Source: Casuarina equisetifolia
Taxonomy: Eukaryota > Streptophyta > Magnoliopsida > Fagales > Casuarinaceae
Direction of reading: 5' to 3'
DNA length: 64,000 bases
Assembly: GCA_028551475.1 (NCBI GenBank)
Contig: CM052361.1
Location: forward strand, 15,813,274 to 15,877,273
This document shows, piece by piece, positions 45,231-57,800 of the stretch; the stretch's first letter is position 1, and every line of letters begins with the position of its first letter. The position numbers and the translations under genes were made by a program. Below the pieces are notes generated by a model. That model was not told where the DNA came from. It worked only from the letters and a program-made list of their open reading frames with translations, and did no database searches.

Positions 45231-47026
45231 TTTATTTTCTTTAGTTTTATTGTAGTCAATAAGTGTTGTTCGTCTCCCAAATACTAAGGACGGTCTCCAA
45301 TCGGGGCACCAATTCGGCCAGTATCTGTTTTAAGGTTTGGGGAGAAGATTTATCTCTTTCAATGACTGCTAATACTAGGGTGAGCGTACGTTCACTCAAT
45401 CGATAACAACCCTTTCGTCGTGCAATAAATGAACGAAAATCAGATCCTGCCTCGCGACGAGGGGGACTGAAAGCCACAAGAAGTGAGATCAGACCCGGGC
45501 CTTTGGTGGACAACTGGCAATGTGTTGTCTGTCCAAATTGAGCAAGGCCCATGGCTAGGCTTCATTTGAAGTCGCATTGCACATAAATTTACAATTTGAT
45601 ATCATATAATGCTCTGAGATCTTGTAAATATTTGGCATCTGATTCCATCACTATTTTAATAAACTGGCACTTTCGTGGTCCCTGTCCTTTACGTCCCCAT
45701 AGAGTTAGCATCTGAGCCGTAAAATTCGTCGTGAGCACCAAGAGTAACTCCATTGTTCTCATATCCTTTCACGGGCCATGTTCCCACATCAAAAACAGAT
45801 TTGGTTTAGGGGTCCAAACGTTCAAAATTGTGAATTTTTGAAATATTCGAGTTCTGAATTTTTGGATTTTGAAATTAGGATTAGGTCAATAATAGGAAGC
45901 CTCAATCAGGTTTTGTGTAGGCTGCTACATCCCATCTCCTTTCTATATTTCATTGAACGATATTCCAATCTGTTCAATTGCGAGTGAGGTGTATCGACGG
46001 CTTACCACATTAAATAATACTAAGATTCAAGATGCACAGTCCCAATAAGTTAAATCTCACTTGATAGGAATTCGGACTACCGATATATCGTTGTATGTTG
46101 CATGTCGAACCTGTTTTAGCAAATGAAAACCACGACCAAGACAAGTCCACTTAACAAAATTTTCTAGTTCCCTCCCGCTTGGACAATAATTAATTGAAAG
46201 TGAAGTTCAAATATCTTTTTTGGAAAACAACTATAAGGTTGAACTGTACTTAAGTGAATAAAACATACAGAGGCTAGTACCAATATCTTAGATCATACAG
46301 TTCAATTAGAATATTAATATTGAATTTTCATTTAATTAAAAAGCTCTCCCTAATCACAAATTTAAAACTCTTATCGGTAAATTTACTACTTTTATCGGTA
46401 CAAGTTGCGAACTAATGTCAGAGTATGTAGCATGAGACTCGTACGTTTATGAGGGATCCTTGGTGGGTGCTACTACATTTCGGTCCTCTTCTGGATGCTA
46501 ACGTAAACCAGACTTCAAATTTGAAATGTGCTAGAACCTGCATGAGTTGACAACTAGTATTTCTAAGATGCTAGACAATTTAAAGGCACTTGCGTGAACC
46601 TAGCATGCTACTTTTTCCCTCCTTTCTTTCTTCAGTAGGCAATCTTATGAAAAGCGCCTCTAAAACTGAAAAGAGCAATAGCAGAACACATGTTGTCGTG
46701 AAGCATTTTGTCCCACTCTTTGCGTGGGAAACATGTGATTCCTACTAAACGAGTATTGGAAGGGACTTCACCTTCACCCTACCCACGTAGTGTCAAATCG
46801 TATGCCTACATGAGCTTAGATACTTTCGGGTAATACCAGTGTCCATAAGGAGTAGAAACTAGAAACCAAAAGGTGATCAGGGGATAGAATTGGAAGTCTG
46901 AATGTTCATGATTCATGCAATAATTTTTATTTTTCTGAAACTTAAAATGTGCCCACTTTTTTTCATTCCAAAAAGATTAATGCAAGTAAAGCGTTACAAA
47001 TTTTAACGAAAGGAAAGCCGGCTCTT
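45231..47026. other. Intergenic with unrecognised 98-codon ORF (45256-45552, minus)
   Basis: The minus frame at 45256-45552 has a protein-like composition ('GSDFRSFIARRKGCYRLSER', 'LVPRLETVLSIWE') and higher GC than its surroundings. A further minus-strand open stretch lies upstream at about 45590-45750 with stops between. I do not recognise the family. A plus frame at 45778-45987 is also unassigned. From 46000 to 47026 I see nothing. Confidence 0.35.
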
Positions 47027-47200
47027 TCTTGGCCAATGATCACAGCTGGAAGGAGTAGGCGACCTTTGGATTGCCTGTGAAAATGGGGACTTCTGTGTGA
47101 GTTGTCCCTACCCTTGCACGTAGCCCGTGAGGTTGGCGATGAGGCTTTCCTTGGGAAACGTTAATTAGCTAAACATTCAAATTTCTTTATTACGAGTGTG
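47027..47200 (+). repeat. Direct repeat, copy 1 (partner at 57620-57800)
   Basis: The text around 'gcgacctttggattgcctg' (about 47058-47076) and the following 120 bases align with 57620-57800, including 'ggggacttctg', 'agcccgtgag' against 'agcccatgag', and 'tagctaaacattcaaa' against 'tagctaaatattcaaa'. The two copies are about 10.6 kb apart in direct orientation and bracket the copia/LINE/gypsy complex. Confidence 0.7.
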
Positions 47201-48330
47201 AAGGGTCTTTTAATAAAAGAGTTGGCTTCGGAATTTCCGTCACATGTATCACAACAGGTAGTTCGACCACCAACATCACTTTTCCACGGATATGAAAGCT
47301 GTTTTAATCATTGGAAGAAGGTGAACTCAAAAATCCCGATCATAAGTCTAAATTTTTCCGTTAAGCAACATTGGCTGACTCGGAAGGCCGATGAAGATGG
47401 GCGAAGATATCCACCAACGGCAGTCCTATCGGTTCAGGGGGTTGTCCCTTCCGCGAGACTGAACGCTGCAGTTGGCATTCGGGCTCTCTTCTCCCCAGGC
47501 GGTCGACTTGGGGAATGAGGCGGCGAGGCTCTGCTTCATGGCCGTTGCTCCTGCAACTAAGGACGTCTTGAGAGTCCTTCCTTCTGGCCGTTCGCCAGCT
47601 CTGCGTTGGTGCCGGTGACCCATAACTCGGACGGGTGTGCTCAGAGGACTCTGAATGAGTTCGGATTGGGATGGTTCCAAATCAAACTCTTGCTCGTCTT
47701 CTTCCTCCCTGAACTCTGTTCGGTGGTCTTGATCCTGTGAAGGATTTTCTACCCGATGGAGACATTTTGAAACGACGGGAACTTAAGGAATTTTTTAACT
47801 CACAGACGAGTCGACATATTTCTTCTGCCGATTTGCACGGTTTTTATCTGTTCTGCCTTTGTTCGGAGAGAGATTTTCTTCTTGGTGGCGAGAATTGGGT
47901 GAACGACATTGACAAATTTTTGAGGTATTTTGTGTCCTACCTCGAATCTCGTTGTTTTATTGCTGTTTCCTTCTTTCTTCTTCTTCTTCTTCTTCTTCTT
48001 TCTTTATATATATATATATATATGTATATATCATATTTGACATTTTTAATCTTCTTTACATGTCGTCATCTTGCCCCTCATTTAACGAAACACACCGTTT
48101 TGATTAGATATACCTTCTACCCTTAATCCTTTCCCATTTCCCTCCACCTTTGATTTCTATAGATTACAAAAACCCTATAATGGCCATTTCCTCCGACTTG
48201 AGCCAAGCCTGAAGTCCCTACGAAAACCCATTTTACCTTTCCTGCACTGGCATGCCTGGCACCTCCCTTGTGATCGAAAAGCTTTTGAATGCCTTGAATT
48301 ACGAGTTATAGAGTAGGTAGGTAGGGAATC
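47201..48330. other. GC-richer unassigned region with microsatellites
   Basis: The 47400-47750 part is clearly more GC-rich, with open frames on both strands (47198-47518 plus, 47426-47680 minus). A further plus frame (47737-48126) has a protein-like first half and then runs into a CTT microsatellite (47971-48003) and a TA microsatellite (48005-48023). None resembles a known family. It could be the 5' leader of the copia element whose gag starts below, or an unrelated insertion. Confidence 0.35.
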
Positions 48331-48339
48331 AACGAAGTG

Positions 48340-49150
48340 GGACAAAATAATTTTGCTCGCTGGATGGCTCTTTTCTTAGGCCTAAAGAGGACGGTTCTAA
48401 ACAATTGTTGTGGGACCAGAATCATTCTGCAATTTGGGTTGAATCGAGAAGTCCATGGACAAATCTCTTGTGGTATTCGTCTCCTTTGCAACTGATCTGA
48501 AGCTAATTTTGGAACACATTCAAGAAGAGATAAGCTCGGCTTACTAGAACACAACAATACAACCTTCGTAAAAAACTGATTGGGCCAAAATTAGTGGGAA
48601 TTCCTGTAGAGGATTTTTATTCCAGCTTGAGTGATCTCTGGGTGGTGGAACCAATTCGGTGTACTTGCGACAACTGTTCGTGCAGAGTTAAGGAATGTGT
48701 TGAGAGTATGATCGAAGAACATTGTTTGATGGACTTCCTTTCTCCTTTTTTAGAAGATTTCAACAATTGCAAAACTAATATTCTGTTGCGTGAGCTGTTG
48801 CCTTCCTTGGACTCTCCATTTAACATGGCTCTAGAGGTTGTATACCAGAGAGTATCACATAGCATTGCTCCTTCACATTCAAACAATATTGCATTCGTAA
48901 ACTTTTTGTGAACCCGTCCAGTTCTGTTGATGACAAAGTTAAGAATGATGGAGGAAACAGAGTGGTGTGCTCTCATTGCAACAATTAGGCCACCCTAAGA
49001 AGTGATGATTCTCATCAGTTTCCCTCCAAGATGGAATCCGAAAGGGAAATGGAATTACAGGCAATCTTCGGCTCCAACACAGACCTTCCGAATTACTTGC
49101 GAAGGCCTAAAACATGGAAAGGATTTAGGCACGTAGTCAGGGATGATGAG
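48340..49150 (+). pseudogene. Ty1/copia gag fragment
   Basis: The frame 48594-48911 reads 'IPVEDFYSSLSDLW', 'PIRCTCDNCSCRVKECV' and 'LMDFLSPFLEDFNNCKTNIL' then 'LLPSLDSPFNMAL', the order found in copia gag proteins (substrate of element capsid formation), and is followed by a partial zinc knuckle ('VCSHCNN', about 48965-48985). Upstream, 'RWMALFLGLKRTV' (about 48358-48396) looks like the N-terminal gag segment. Stops and frame shifts separate the parts. It probably belongs with the integrase that follows. Confidence 0.65.
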
Positions 49151-51180
49151 TCACTTAGGTATTAACTTGGGTCATGAAGCCATTAGCCAGTTGGTAACTC
49201 CTACTAGTGGACTTGGATAAGCCCCTTACCTGGTCCAACAGTAGAACCCTACTTAAATGCCACGGCTAGCTAATTCACATCCGATGGGCCACTAGCCCAA
49301 CTTCCTTCACTAGGTTGGGAGTACAGCCTAGGTGCATTTGTTCAACTCGTAGATGCAAAATCTAACTCTGGATTAGCTTCAAAAGATGCTAGTGAGCTTG
49401 AACATGTATCCACCTCCAAGTAGCTTAAGGAGCTTTAATGGTAATGACATCCGTACCTAGATCTTCATTTTCTTACACTTTTTAGAATATTGACTTTGGT
49501 GATAGTGACCATGTTATATGTGATTTGCATCATCTTTATTCATAATTTTCTTAGTTATTATATATTTAGTTGCTTGATGATACATGCAATTGCCACACAC
49601 ATTGGTAAAACCAAAGTGTCACCCTTGTTAGAACTATTTGATGTTTTATTTATACCCTAGTTTAAGTATAATATGTTACCTATTAAAAGTGCTACCTCAC
49701 AATGTCAATGCTTGTTTATTTTCTTCAATGATTTGTACTTGTTTCAAGACCATTTGACTAGATGGGTGATCACACTAGGCAAAGCTAATTAAGGGTTCTA
49801 CTTCCTCCATTCATCCTTTAAAGGCCTTCCTAGTTGTATTGATTGAATTTTATTATTAGTTTGCTTACTTTTTGTACAATCTGAGTGTGAACACTTCTTT
49901 TGCAAACTATGTTTGTAAGACAATACTTGGCTTAATACTAGTTAAATTTTATGGCATTGTCATCTAAGCCATAATTCTCAAAAATAATATTTTGCATAGG
50001 GAAAATGTATCAATTGCCTTAGATTTTTTTCTTGTCTAGTTTATCCTTCAGCAAAAAAAAAAAGAAGGTGATTTCCTTTTCCATAAAGTCGCACCAAAAC
50101 CGCTATTCCTTTCAATCTTGTTCATATGGACTTAAAAGGACCTCATTAGGAACCTAACTATGATGGGTTAAGCTAAATACCTTTGATGATTTTTCACATG
50201 CTACTTGCATGTTTCTGTTTTGTTTCAAAGATCATGTTTTTTCTTTCCATGGTAGAAACTTAATTTAGTGGCAAAGTGAAAGGCATTTGCTCAAATGCTG
50301 ACATTGCATTTTTTTAGGTTGCTTGTAGCTCTTACTTGTCCTTTTGTAGGAATCTCCATTAATCATTTTGCATATATATACACTAGTAAATGGGGTTACA
50401 GAACTAAAAATGATTACCTTTTAGATGTTACATAAGCTTTGATGTTTCAGCTCACATATCCTCCCATTTGTTAGGGGAATAAATTTTAATAGCCATATTT
50501 CTCATTAATTGATTACTTAACACTTCATTGCATTGTCAACTCCCTTTTGAGATTCTCTTTGGTAATGCTCCTTCATTAGATCATCTTAAGGTATTTAGCT
50601 ATCGATGTTATGCTTGTATTCTTCACTTGAGGGACAAATTTTTCCCTTTATGTGCTTCCTTGTATCTCCATAGGATATCCTTTATTACTAAAAGGTTATT
50701 GTGTTTATGATTCTGATTCTTGAAGTTTTACAGGTATGGGTTTCCCTTTTCTCTAAGTCCTTAATTAGAATTGTATGGAGATATGCTTGATCCCAATATG
50801 GGGGATCCTCAATTGGACAATCCTTTGGCACCTACATCGGTTTCCTTTTCAAAAACACTTGGTGTACACCTAGTCTACCACTCTTTGATCCCATTCTTCT
50901 AAATTCATTTACACCACTTGTAGATGCTTTACTTAGGCTTGCACTAGCATTATCCTTTTTGGCACCAAATATACCTCCAAACTAGCCACCGATACAAATT
51001 GATACTTTAGTATGAAGTCTACTTGTACCACACGACCTCCCATCTAAATTGTATATTATGTCTATAATTGTTTGGCCACACCTTCTAGCTTTAGTTTGTA
51101 CCCTATTTCAAATGATGGCTCTCTTAATAATTTTACCCCTCACTATAAAATAAAGTAAAATATAAGAAAATAAAATAGTT
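49151..51180 (+). pseudogene. Ty1/copia protease-integrase region, degraded
   Basis: Successive segments on the plus strand are readable: 'THIGKTKVSPLLELFDVLFI' (about 49590-49660, the gag-protease region), 'WHCHLSHNSQK' (about 49950, pre-integrase His-rich zinc motif), 'FDDFSHATCMFLF' (about 50180-50220, integrase TxxDDFS motif), and in 50528-50710 'QLPFEILFGNAPSLDHLKVF', the conserved integrase C-terminal block. Multiple stops break it. RT should follow but is interrupted by the LINE; RT and RNase H of a plus-strand copia reappear at 56215. Confidence 0.7.
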
Positions 51181-51379
51181 AGACCCTATCAAGGTGGTCT
51201 ATAATGATCCAATCTAAGTTGATATTCCCAAGATCTTTTCTTATAGTTGCTTGGTAAAAGGCCAAGGTAAAGAATATTTGCACTCAATTGATTAAAGGCC
51301 CAAAGTTCACCAATTCATTCACCAAGAATTTCCCTTATCGAAAAGCATGTGAACCTAAATCTAGGGAGAAATATAAGTG

Positions 51380-54300
51380 TAGCATTTTCAAATGGCATAA
51401 GCTAATTTCCAAGAAAAAGAAAACTCCCATTTTAAACATTAAATAATAAAAAGAGAATTAGCTTTAATCTTTAATAGTAAAATTCCTTGTTGGTGACATA
51501 ATTTCAAACCTTCTAGCAAAGCATGAACTTCTCCTATAGCACTATCTCCATTGTCAAATTCACTGCTATGCAATGTGCACACTACCTATAAAGTCATGAA
51601 CCCTCCTCCCCCCAATTGCCACAAACACAAAAAAAAAAAAAAAACTTCAATGCAATATCCATTTTTATTCAGCTTCAAAGAACTAGGAGGGACATTCCAT
51701 TTAACCATATGGCCCCCTAGGCATCTATGTGTATAAAACTAGAATTTGCAAAGCTTCTAAACAATCTATAATAGATGGAATTTCATTTCCTTGAAAATTA
51801 GTTACTACTGTCCATGTTTTAGATTTTACCGTGCCCACCAAAAGCAGTAATAGAAACCACTAATCAAACAAAAATTAAATTATTCTTTGTGAACCATATT
51901 TTCCATATTACTTAACTTGCTATAAGTGTAATAACCATCCTAGATTGAAAGGAGTTTATCACCTTTCAAAACCAATCCATGAGAAAATGTCCACGAGTCT
52001 CTTTAACTAAAGATATGTAAGACCATGCTGAAATATTATTATAATCTAGCAGCCAACTCCCCACAACAAAACAAGTAATCTATATTTTCAAGTTGATGAT
52101 GAATGCAACATACACATTTTAATGTTAATGAGAAACCTTGTGCTTGAACATTAGTGTCAATGGGAACACCATTATACATCAGCTTGCACATGAAAAAAAA
52201 CCAATTTTTATTAGTAGATAGGAATTCCACACAAACTTACTCCAATATACCTTTTGAACAACCACCTATAAGTTATTATACATAGATGCAATAGAAAATA
52301 GACCATTGGGAGAAAAGTTCAAGTATCAATTTGTTAAGCTTTTAATTAAAAGTTATTGGCAAGGTTTTCTCTAACTAATCTAAGGAGAGACAAGATTTTG
52401 AAAAGATTTGGTTTGCATGACCTTTTTTATGCCCTACTTTTTGTCATCATAAGAAGGGTTCCATATAAGATCATCCAACAATTTATTTGTCCAAAATTTT
52501 TGTTCACCCTTATTGACTAGCCATATGCTATGTTACATTATGTACGGAAGATGTGCTCTAATTGTGAACCAATAGTGTGAAGCTAGAATATTCCTATGTT
52601 GATTAATGACTTCCATTGGATTTCCATATCTAGTTTTCATGAATTGGGCCCATAAAAATTCACCTTTTATAAATTTCCAAGCCAACTTACTTAGAGACTA
52701 GTCATAATAATAGATAGATCTTTGATTCTTAGTCCTCTTTCATTTATTAGGTAACACATTTCTCCCAGCTTACCTGTGAGCCTTATGTTCACCATAATTG
52801 CTCTAAAGAAATTTTATAGTACTTTTATTAATCTTTTTCAACATGGGGTTAGGAACTCTAGAAACATATAATATATGGATGAGGATCGAATACATGTTAC
52901 TTTTAATCAAAATAAGCTTTCTCATGTGTGACCAAAACTTATTCTTCCAATTTCTTATTGTTCTTGTTATCTTTGACATTAGCTCATTATAATAAATCTA
53001 CATAGCATGACCTTTAAACAAGGGACACCAAGACACTTCAAATGAAGCTTAATAAGAGAAAAACCTATTTAGTGCTTGATGAGTTGCTTATTGTCCTAAG
53101 TAGCTTTCTTTGATATTAGAAAATTATACTTGCAAGCATTAACCATTTGCTCACTATGTTATTCATATTCTTGAATAAACTATATAAATGTAGACATGGA
53201 TCTCTTCAATCCATTCAAGAAAACACTCATGTCATGAGCATAAAGAAGGTGTAAGATAGACTCAAATGGGTTTGATCCTTTATATGCTCCAATTAACCTT
53301 GTTTATATCAAATACCTTAAATTCCTACTAAAAGCTTCCTAGGCAATGATGAACAAACTTGGCAATAGAGGATTACCTTGCCATAAAGCTTTAGTTAATT
53401 TGAAAATAATTTCTTCCTTCACAACTGGATGGTGAACTAGTTATTCGAGATACATTTATAGATCAAAACCGTGCATGTTTGTGAGAATCCAAATCTTTGC
53501 ATAACTTGCAACAAGAAGGACCATTCCAAATGATCATATTCCTTGACATGTTGAGTTTAATAATAACATTCACCGTAGAATTCACTTGTTATTCTCATGG
53601 ACCATCTTTAAAGCAAAAGCAATATTCTCCTGAATGGCCTTGTCCTTAACAAAACCTCACTGCTCTTGTAAAATAACAAAAGACAATGCCTTGGACAATC
53701 TATCATCAAGGATCTTGGCCAAAATTTTGTACTTGAAAATGTATAATCTAGTACACCTTAAGTTTGAAAAGCTATTTGGTTGAAAAACTTTAGAAATTAG
53801 ACTTAGCATAGGGGCTATTAAGTTGGATGGTAGCTAATACCCCATGAAGAAATCCTTAATAGATGCAATAAGATCCTTAACAATTTCTTGGGTAATAGAG
53901 AAAAAGTTCTCGTAAAACCATCTTGGCCAAAACCATTGTCTAGGTCAAAATTTCTCATCACCTATTGAATCGTATCCCTCTTTGGAAGTTTGCATAGCAA
54001 AGCATTTCATTCCTCTGTGATAACACTTGGTACATGACTAAATAAATCTGATTGAACTTTACCCTTAAAAGGAAATTGAAGAGGATGAATCAATCTAGAT
54101 TCACTTGGAAAAGTGAGCAAATCCTTGTAAAATTCTACCACCAACAAACCCAATGTATACATATCATTAATTCAAAACCTATATGATCGAGCAAAGTTAA
54201 GCTTGATGAATATTTTCTTTCCTTGATATAAGAATAAAGTACATTTTGTTTTTATAACCTCTTGGACCTACCTAACTCTTGCTTTATCTTGTAGCATGCT

Positions 54301-54600
54301 TTGCTTTTTAGGTATATTTCGCATAAGAAGATTTTGAGCCCTTTAAGGTTCTTAATACACAAAATCATTCCAAATCATCTACAGTTGTTGTTTCATGTCA
54401 TGAACCTTCCTTAGTAACTACTTTATCCATAGTTCCTTTGAACCTTTGTTTTGTTTCACCCATAAGGTCAAAGCCCATTTTTCTTAGGAACATCTCGAAT
54501 GAAGTCAAATCCATGGAAGAGCCACAAGTGTCCTATCCAATGTTATGCAATAAGCTGCAATGTTGATAGGCTAGCCAACCATTGTCTTTGAAACTTAAAA
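51380..54600 (-). pseudogene. L1-type LINE reverse transcriptase, degraded
   Basis: LINE ORF2 proteins carry endonuclease, RT and, in many plant L1s, RNase H. On the minus strand the order is: a segment 'NFDLDNGFGQDGFT' (about 53880-53960, equivalent to the APGPDGF motif); 'ALWQGNPLLPSLFII' (about 53340-53390, equivalent to RQGDPLSPYLF); 'LLYAHDMSVFL' (about 53225-53260, where the catalytic FADD is changed to YAHD); then a long decayed C-terminal part and an RNase H-like 'GEVHALLEGLKLC' (about 51470-51530). Stops are frequent, so it is dead. The endonuclease and 3' poly(A) are not visible. The borders are approximate. Confidence 0.75.
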
Positions 54601-55090
54601 GAATGAGTGCTTTGGTGTAAAGCCTTAAAAAAGAGTAACATTGGGGTAAATGCTAAACTTTTAGTGTTGGAAAAGCATTAGATGCTTCCATGGTGCTCAA
54701 AACTCTATCTAGGCATGGTAAAAAAAATAACAACTTAACAAAGAAAAGTTTTTCTTTACAACAAAACATAAAATAAAAAAATAAAAGCTAGATTAAACTT
54801 AAAAGCTATTCAGTATTAATATTAATTAGTAGTAAACAAACAATCCCCAAGGTTGCAGTGTAAAAAGTATTCAAAACAAAGTTTTTAAGCAATTTTCTCC
54901 ATTACATCATCCTATGCTTTGGTTTAAACAATTCTAGTAAAGAAATTTTTTGCTACTTGGATCTTACTTTAGGAAACCCATTTTCCCTATCGGGCTTTGC
55001 CCTTTAATATTCCAAATCAAAATATTATTCATTAGTGCTTAGATAAGGGTCCAATAGAATTTTACTTTGAGTCCAAATCAAAATATTATC
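54601..55090. other. AT-rich stretch between LINE and gypsy fragment
   Basis: No gene is legible. It may contain the 5' part of the LINE in decayed form. Confidence 0.4.
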
Positions 55091-55990
55091 CATTTTCCCT
55101 CTTGTCTTCTCTATGCATAATGAAGTTATGAGTTGCAACTAAGTCCACCATAACTTTGGTTTTCTTATCATTGACTACAAGTTCCACATATATTAGAAAT
55201 CTCATAGTTGATGTAGGGGCCTTACCTTCCATAGAGTTAAACATCTAGAAGGCTACCATGTAATTATCCTTTGCTAGAGTCTCTTCTAGTGTTGCCTTTT
55301 ACTCCATAGCATTAAATGACCTATTTTTCAAGCAATCTTTCATATAATGTAGGCCTTTACAAATAAAGCAAGAGGGATTACCTTTCTTCTTGTGACCATC
55401 ATGGTTAAAAAGTCTATTTACCTTCATTGCAATTGGATGGTGGTTAACTCCCTCATTTTCTCAAATTGTTAGTTTGGGCATGTGGTTTAAATGGTGTCTC
55501 GAGCCACTTATGATCTACCAAAGATTCAACAATGGAGATAGCATGAATTAGCTTGGTCACTTTGCATTTCTCAACTTCATCTTTTGCCCACTTTTGAAGG
55601 CTACTCATAAAGAAGAATAATAAGGTTTTCTTAGGTGCAGCTGTGAAGTATAGTGTTGCGTCCATGAATATTTATACATATGCCTATAGAGTTATCGTAT
55701 GCCTCAAGTTCCTCAATGTCTCATGAGCCCTTTAATCCACATCCTTCAGAAGGAATTGTGACTTCAATTATGTCTTGAATGCCTTATAGGTTTTGATTTT
55801 TATCTTCCCTATTTTCCATCTCATTGCATCTCTTATGCCACCACATATTTGCATTTTGAGTAAGATAGTAGGAGATAGTTTTCACCTTAGCAAGATCATT
55901 GCTAATTTAAGCCATGTCAAAATAGTGTTTAATATGCCATAAGAAATCATCCATTTATATTGCATCTTGTTTCCCACAATAAGCCATTGG
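55091..55990 (-). pseudogene. Ty3/gypsy gag-protease fragment, related to the 22-26.7 kb chromovirus
   Basis: The minus frame 55453-55665 contains 'LQKWAKDEVEKCKVTKLIHA' and 'ISIVESLVD', directly comparable with the capsid segment of the chromovirus at 25.4-25.7 kb. Downstream are a zinc knuckle 'CFICKGLHYMKDC' (about 55325-55370) and a protease piece with 'KVMVDLVATHNFIM' (about 55110-55160). As in the other element, the protease catalytic site reads D-L-V instead of D-T-G, so the change is inherited and not private. No LTR or pol was found beside it. Confidence 0.75.
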
Positions 55991-56214
55991 CTTACGTAGT
56001 TACAATTAAGTGAACTAACATTCACGAAAATACAAAGGCATAAATGGGCATTACCTTAGTAGACAACCCCATAACATGGGAAACTAGACTCATACTCACA
56101 TAGCCAATCTATCGGCCCATATTGTCAATCCAGCACATAAAAGTTCAACTCGTAGTTGTTCGGCCAACCGATTAGCCTGTATTGCTAGTTTGGAACATAG
56201 AAGTGCCCTCATCA

Positions 56215-57200
56215 TTTTACTAATCTATGTTGATAACACCCTCATCATAAAAAATGATGTTGTTATTTTTCAAGTTAAAAAGGTATCTAAATTTACATTT
56301 CCATATGAGAATCTCTAGCACTGTAAGTATATCATAGGCATTGGGACTGCTTAATCAAAGAGTGGCATTTTCCTTGGTTTTTTTAAGTATGAACTAGAGT
56401 TAACTTCTAAGGTTCGTCTTGCTAGTTCAAAATTGACCATCACATTAATGGAATAGAATCTTAAGTCAACTACTCTAGTATTTGATGTGGGAGATCCAAA
56501 TAGAAAACTTGATCTTACCCTAGAGGATAGGGCATCTCACAAAAGTCTAATTGGAAACTATTTAACCAACATAAGATTGGACTCTACTTTATGGTTTACG
56601 AACCTAGCCAACTTTCTCATACCCTAAAAGAATCCAACATGGAAGTTGCTATGGAATTATTAAGATACATCAATGAATCCGTGACCTTGGATTGTTTTTA
56701 TCATCTTCCTCTTGCTTAGAATTGATTGCATATTATTACTCCAATTATGCAATCTGCCTTATGTCTTGACATTACACTACGGGATACTATGTCAAGCTTG
56801 GACACTTTTTTATCTCTTGGTTAACCTAAAAATAGTATAGGTTTCCAAATCCTTAACATTTATAGGGCCATGGGATATGATGTTTGGGAGATCATATAGT
56901 TATTGGTCTTTTTAAAGATCTTGGAGTATTTGTGTCTTATTTAATTTAGTCTATTTATGTTTTGATAATAGTGTAGCTCACCATAGCTACAAATCTAATT
57001 TTTCACCAATGGACAAAGTATATTGAGGTAAACTATCATTTCATTTGAAAAAAGTTACAAAAGGGAGTCACTTGAGCAAGATATGTAAATACTAAAGAAT
57101 AACCAACCAATTTCTTCACAAAAAGACTATGTAACAAACAATACCAATATTTATTGTCCAAGCTTGGAATGCTTGATTTGCATAAGCCTCCATCATGAAG
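56215..57200 (+). pseudogene. Ty1/copia RT C-terminal part and RNase H
   Basis: Plus-strand segments read 'LIYVDNTLIIKND' (about 56220-56260, RT catalytic YVDD changed to YVDN), 'SKSGIFLGFFKYEL' (about 56355-56395), 'HQWTKYIEVNYHFI' (about 57005-57045) and 'TNFFTKRLCNKQYQYLLSKL' (about 57100-57165), ending 'GMLDLH'. The order is that of the end of copia pol. Given orientation and content it may be the missing 3' half of the copia at 48.3-51.2 kb, displaced by the LINE and gypsy insertions. Confidence 0.75.
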
Positions 57201-57581
57201 GCATTTAATGTTAAATGCATGGTGTTATTATATTGTCTTTGTAATAGATTATCCTCCTATACAATTTATAGGAAAAACATATTTTTCATTTGCCAATTAT
57301 AAATATACAAGTAACATTTTTAAGCCTTTAGGTGTTTGATTTATGCTTTGCTTTCTATTGATTTTGTTGATTCTAATAAGCTTAGCTTGGTTAATAGGCT
57401 TTAGAGTTAGAACAACAACTTCCACCTTTAGAGACTCTTGTTCATGCTTCTAGCAAGCTTATCTCTCCCAACATTAAGTTTCCAATAGCTTAAGATATTG
57501 GTCAATGAATTAGTCCATAAGTTTTAAGACTTTCTAGCTAATTTTAACAATTGGCTTCTGTACACTAGATCATTAAGAATT

Positions 57582-57589
57582 TGATACCA
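57582..57589 (-). other. Primer-binding-site-like motif
   Basis: The complement reads TGGTATCA followed by AATTC. It lies just below the second copy of the 47.03/57.62 kb direct repeat, suggesting that this repeat could be part of an LTR of a minus-strand copia relic. The evidence is short and could be chance. Confidence 0.3.
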
Positions 57590-57619
57590 TTTGCAATGAG
57601 TGGAAAATGACTTTCTTGG

Positions 57620-57800
57620 TTGTCAATCATAGCTAGAAGGGAGTAAACGACCTTTGGATTGCCTAGGGAAAGGGGACTTCTGCATAGGTTTGGCTTACCA
57701 TAGCATGAAGCCCATGAGCTTGGTGGTGAAAATGCATTGTAAAGGGTAGAAAAATGCTAAGTAGCTAAATATTCAAACTTCTATCATGCATAATAAATGG
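57620..57800 (+). repeat. Direct repeat, copy 2 (partner at 47027-47200)
   Basis: See the partner entry for the shared blocks. This copy is more AT-rich, consistent with accumulated C-to-T change at methylated sites. Confidence 0.7.
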
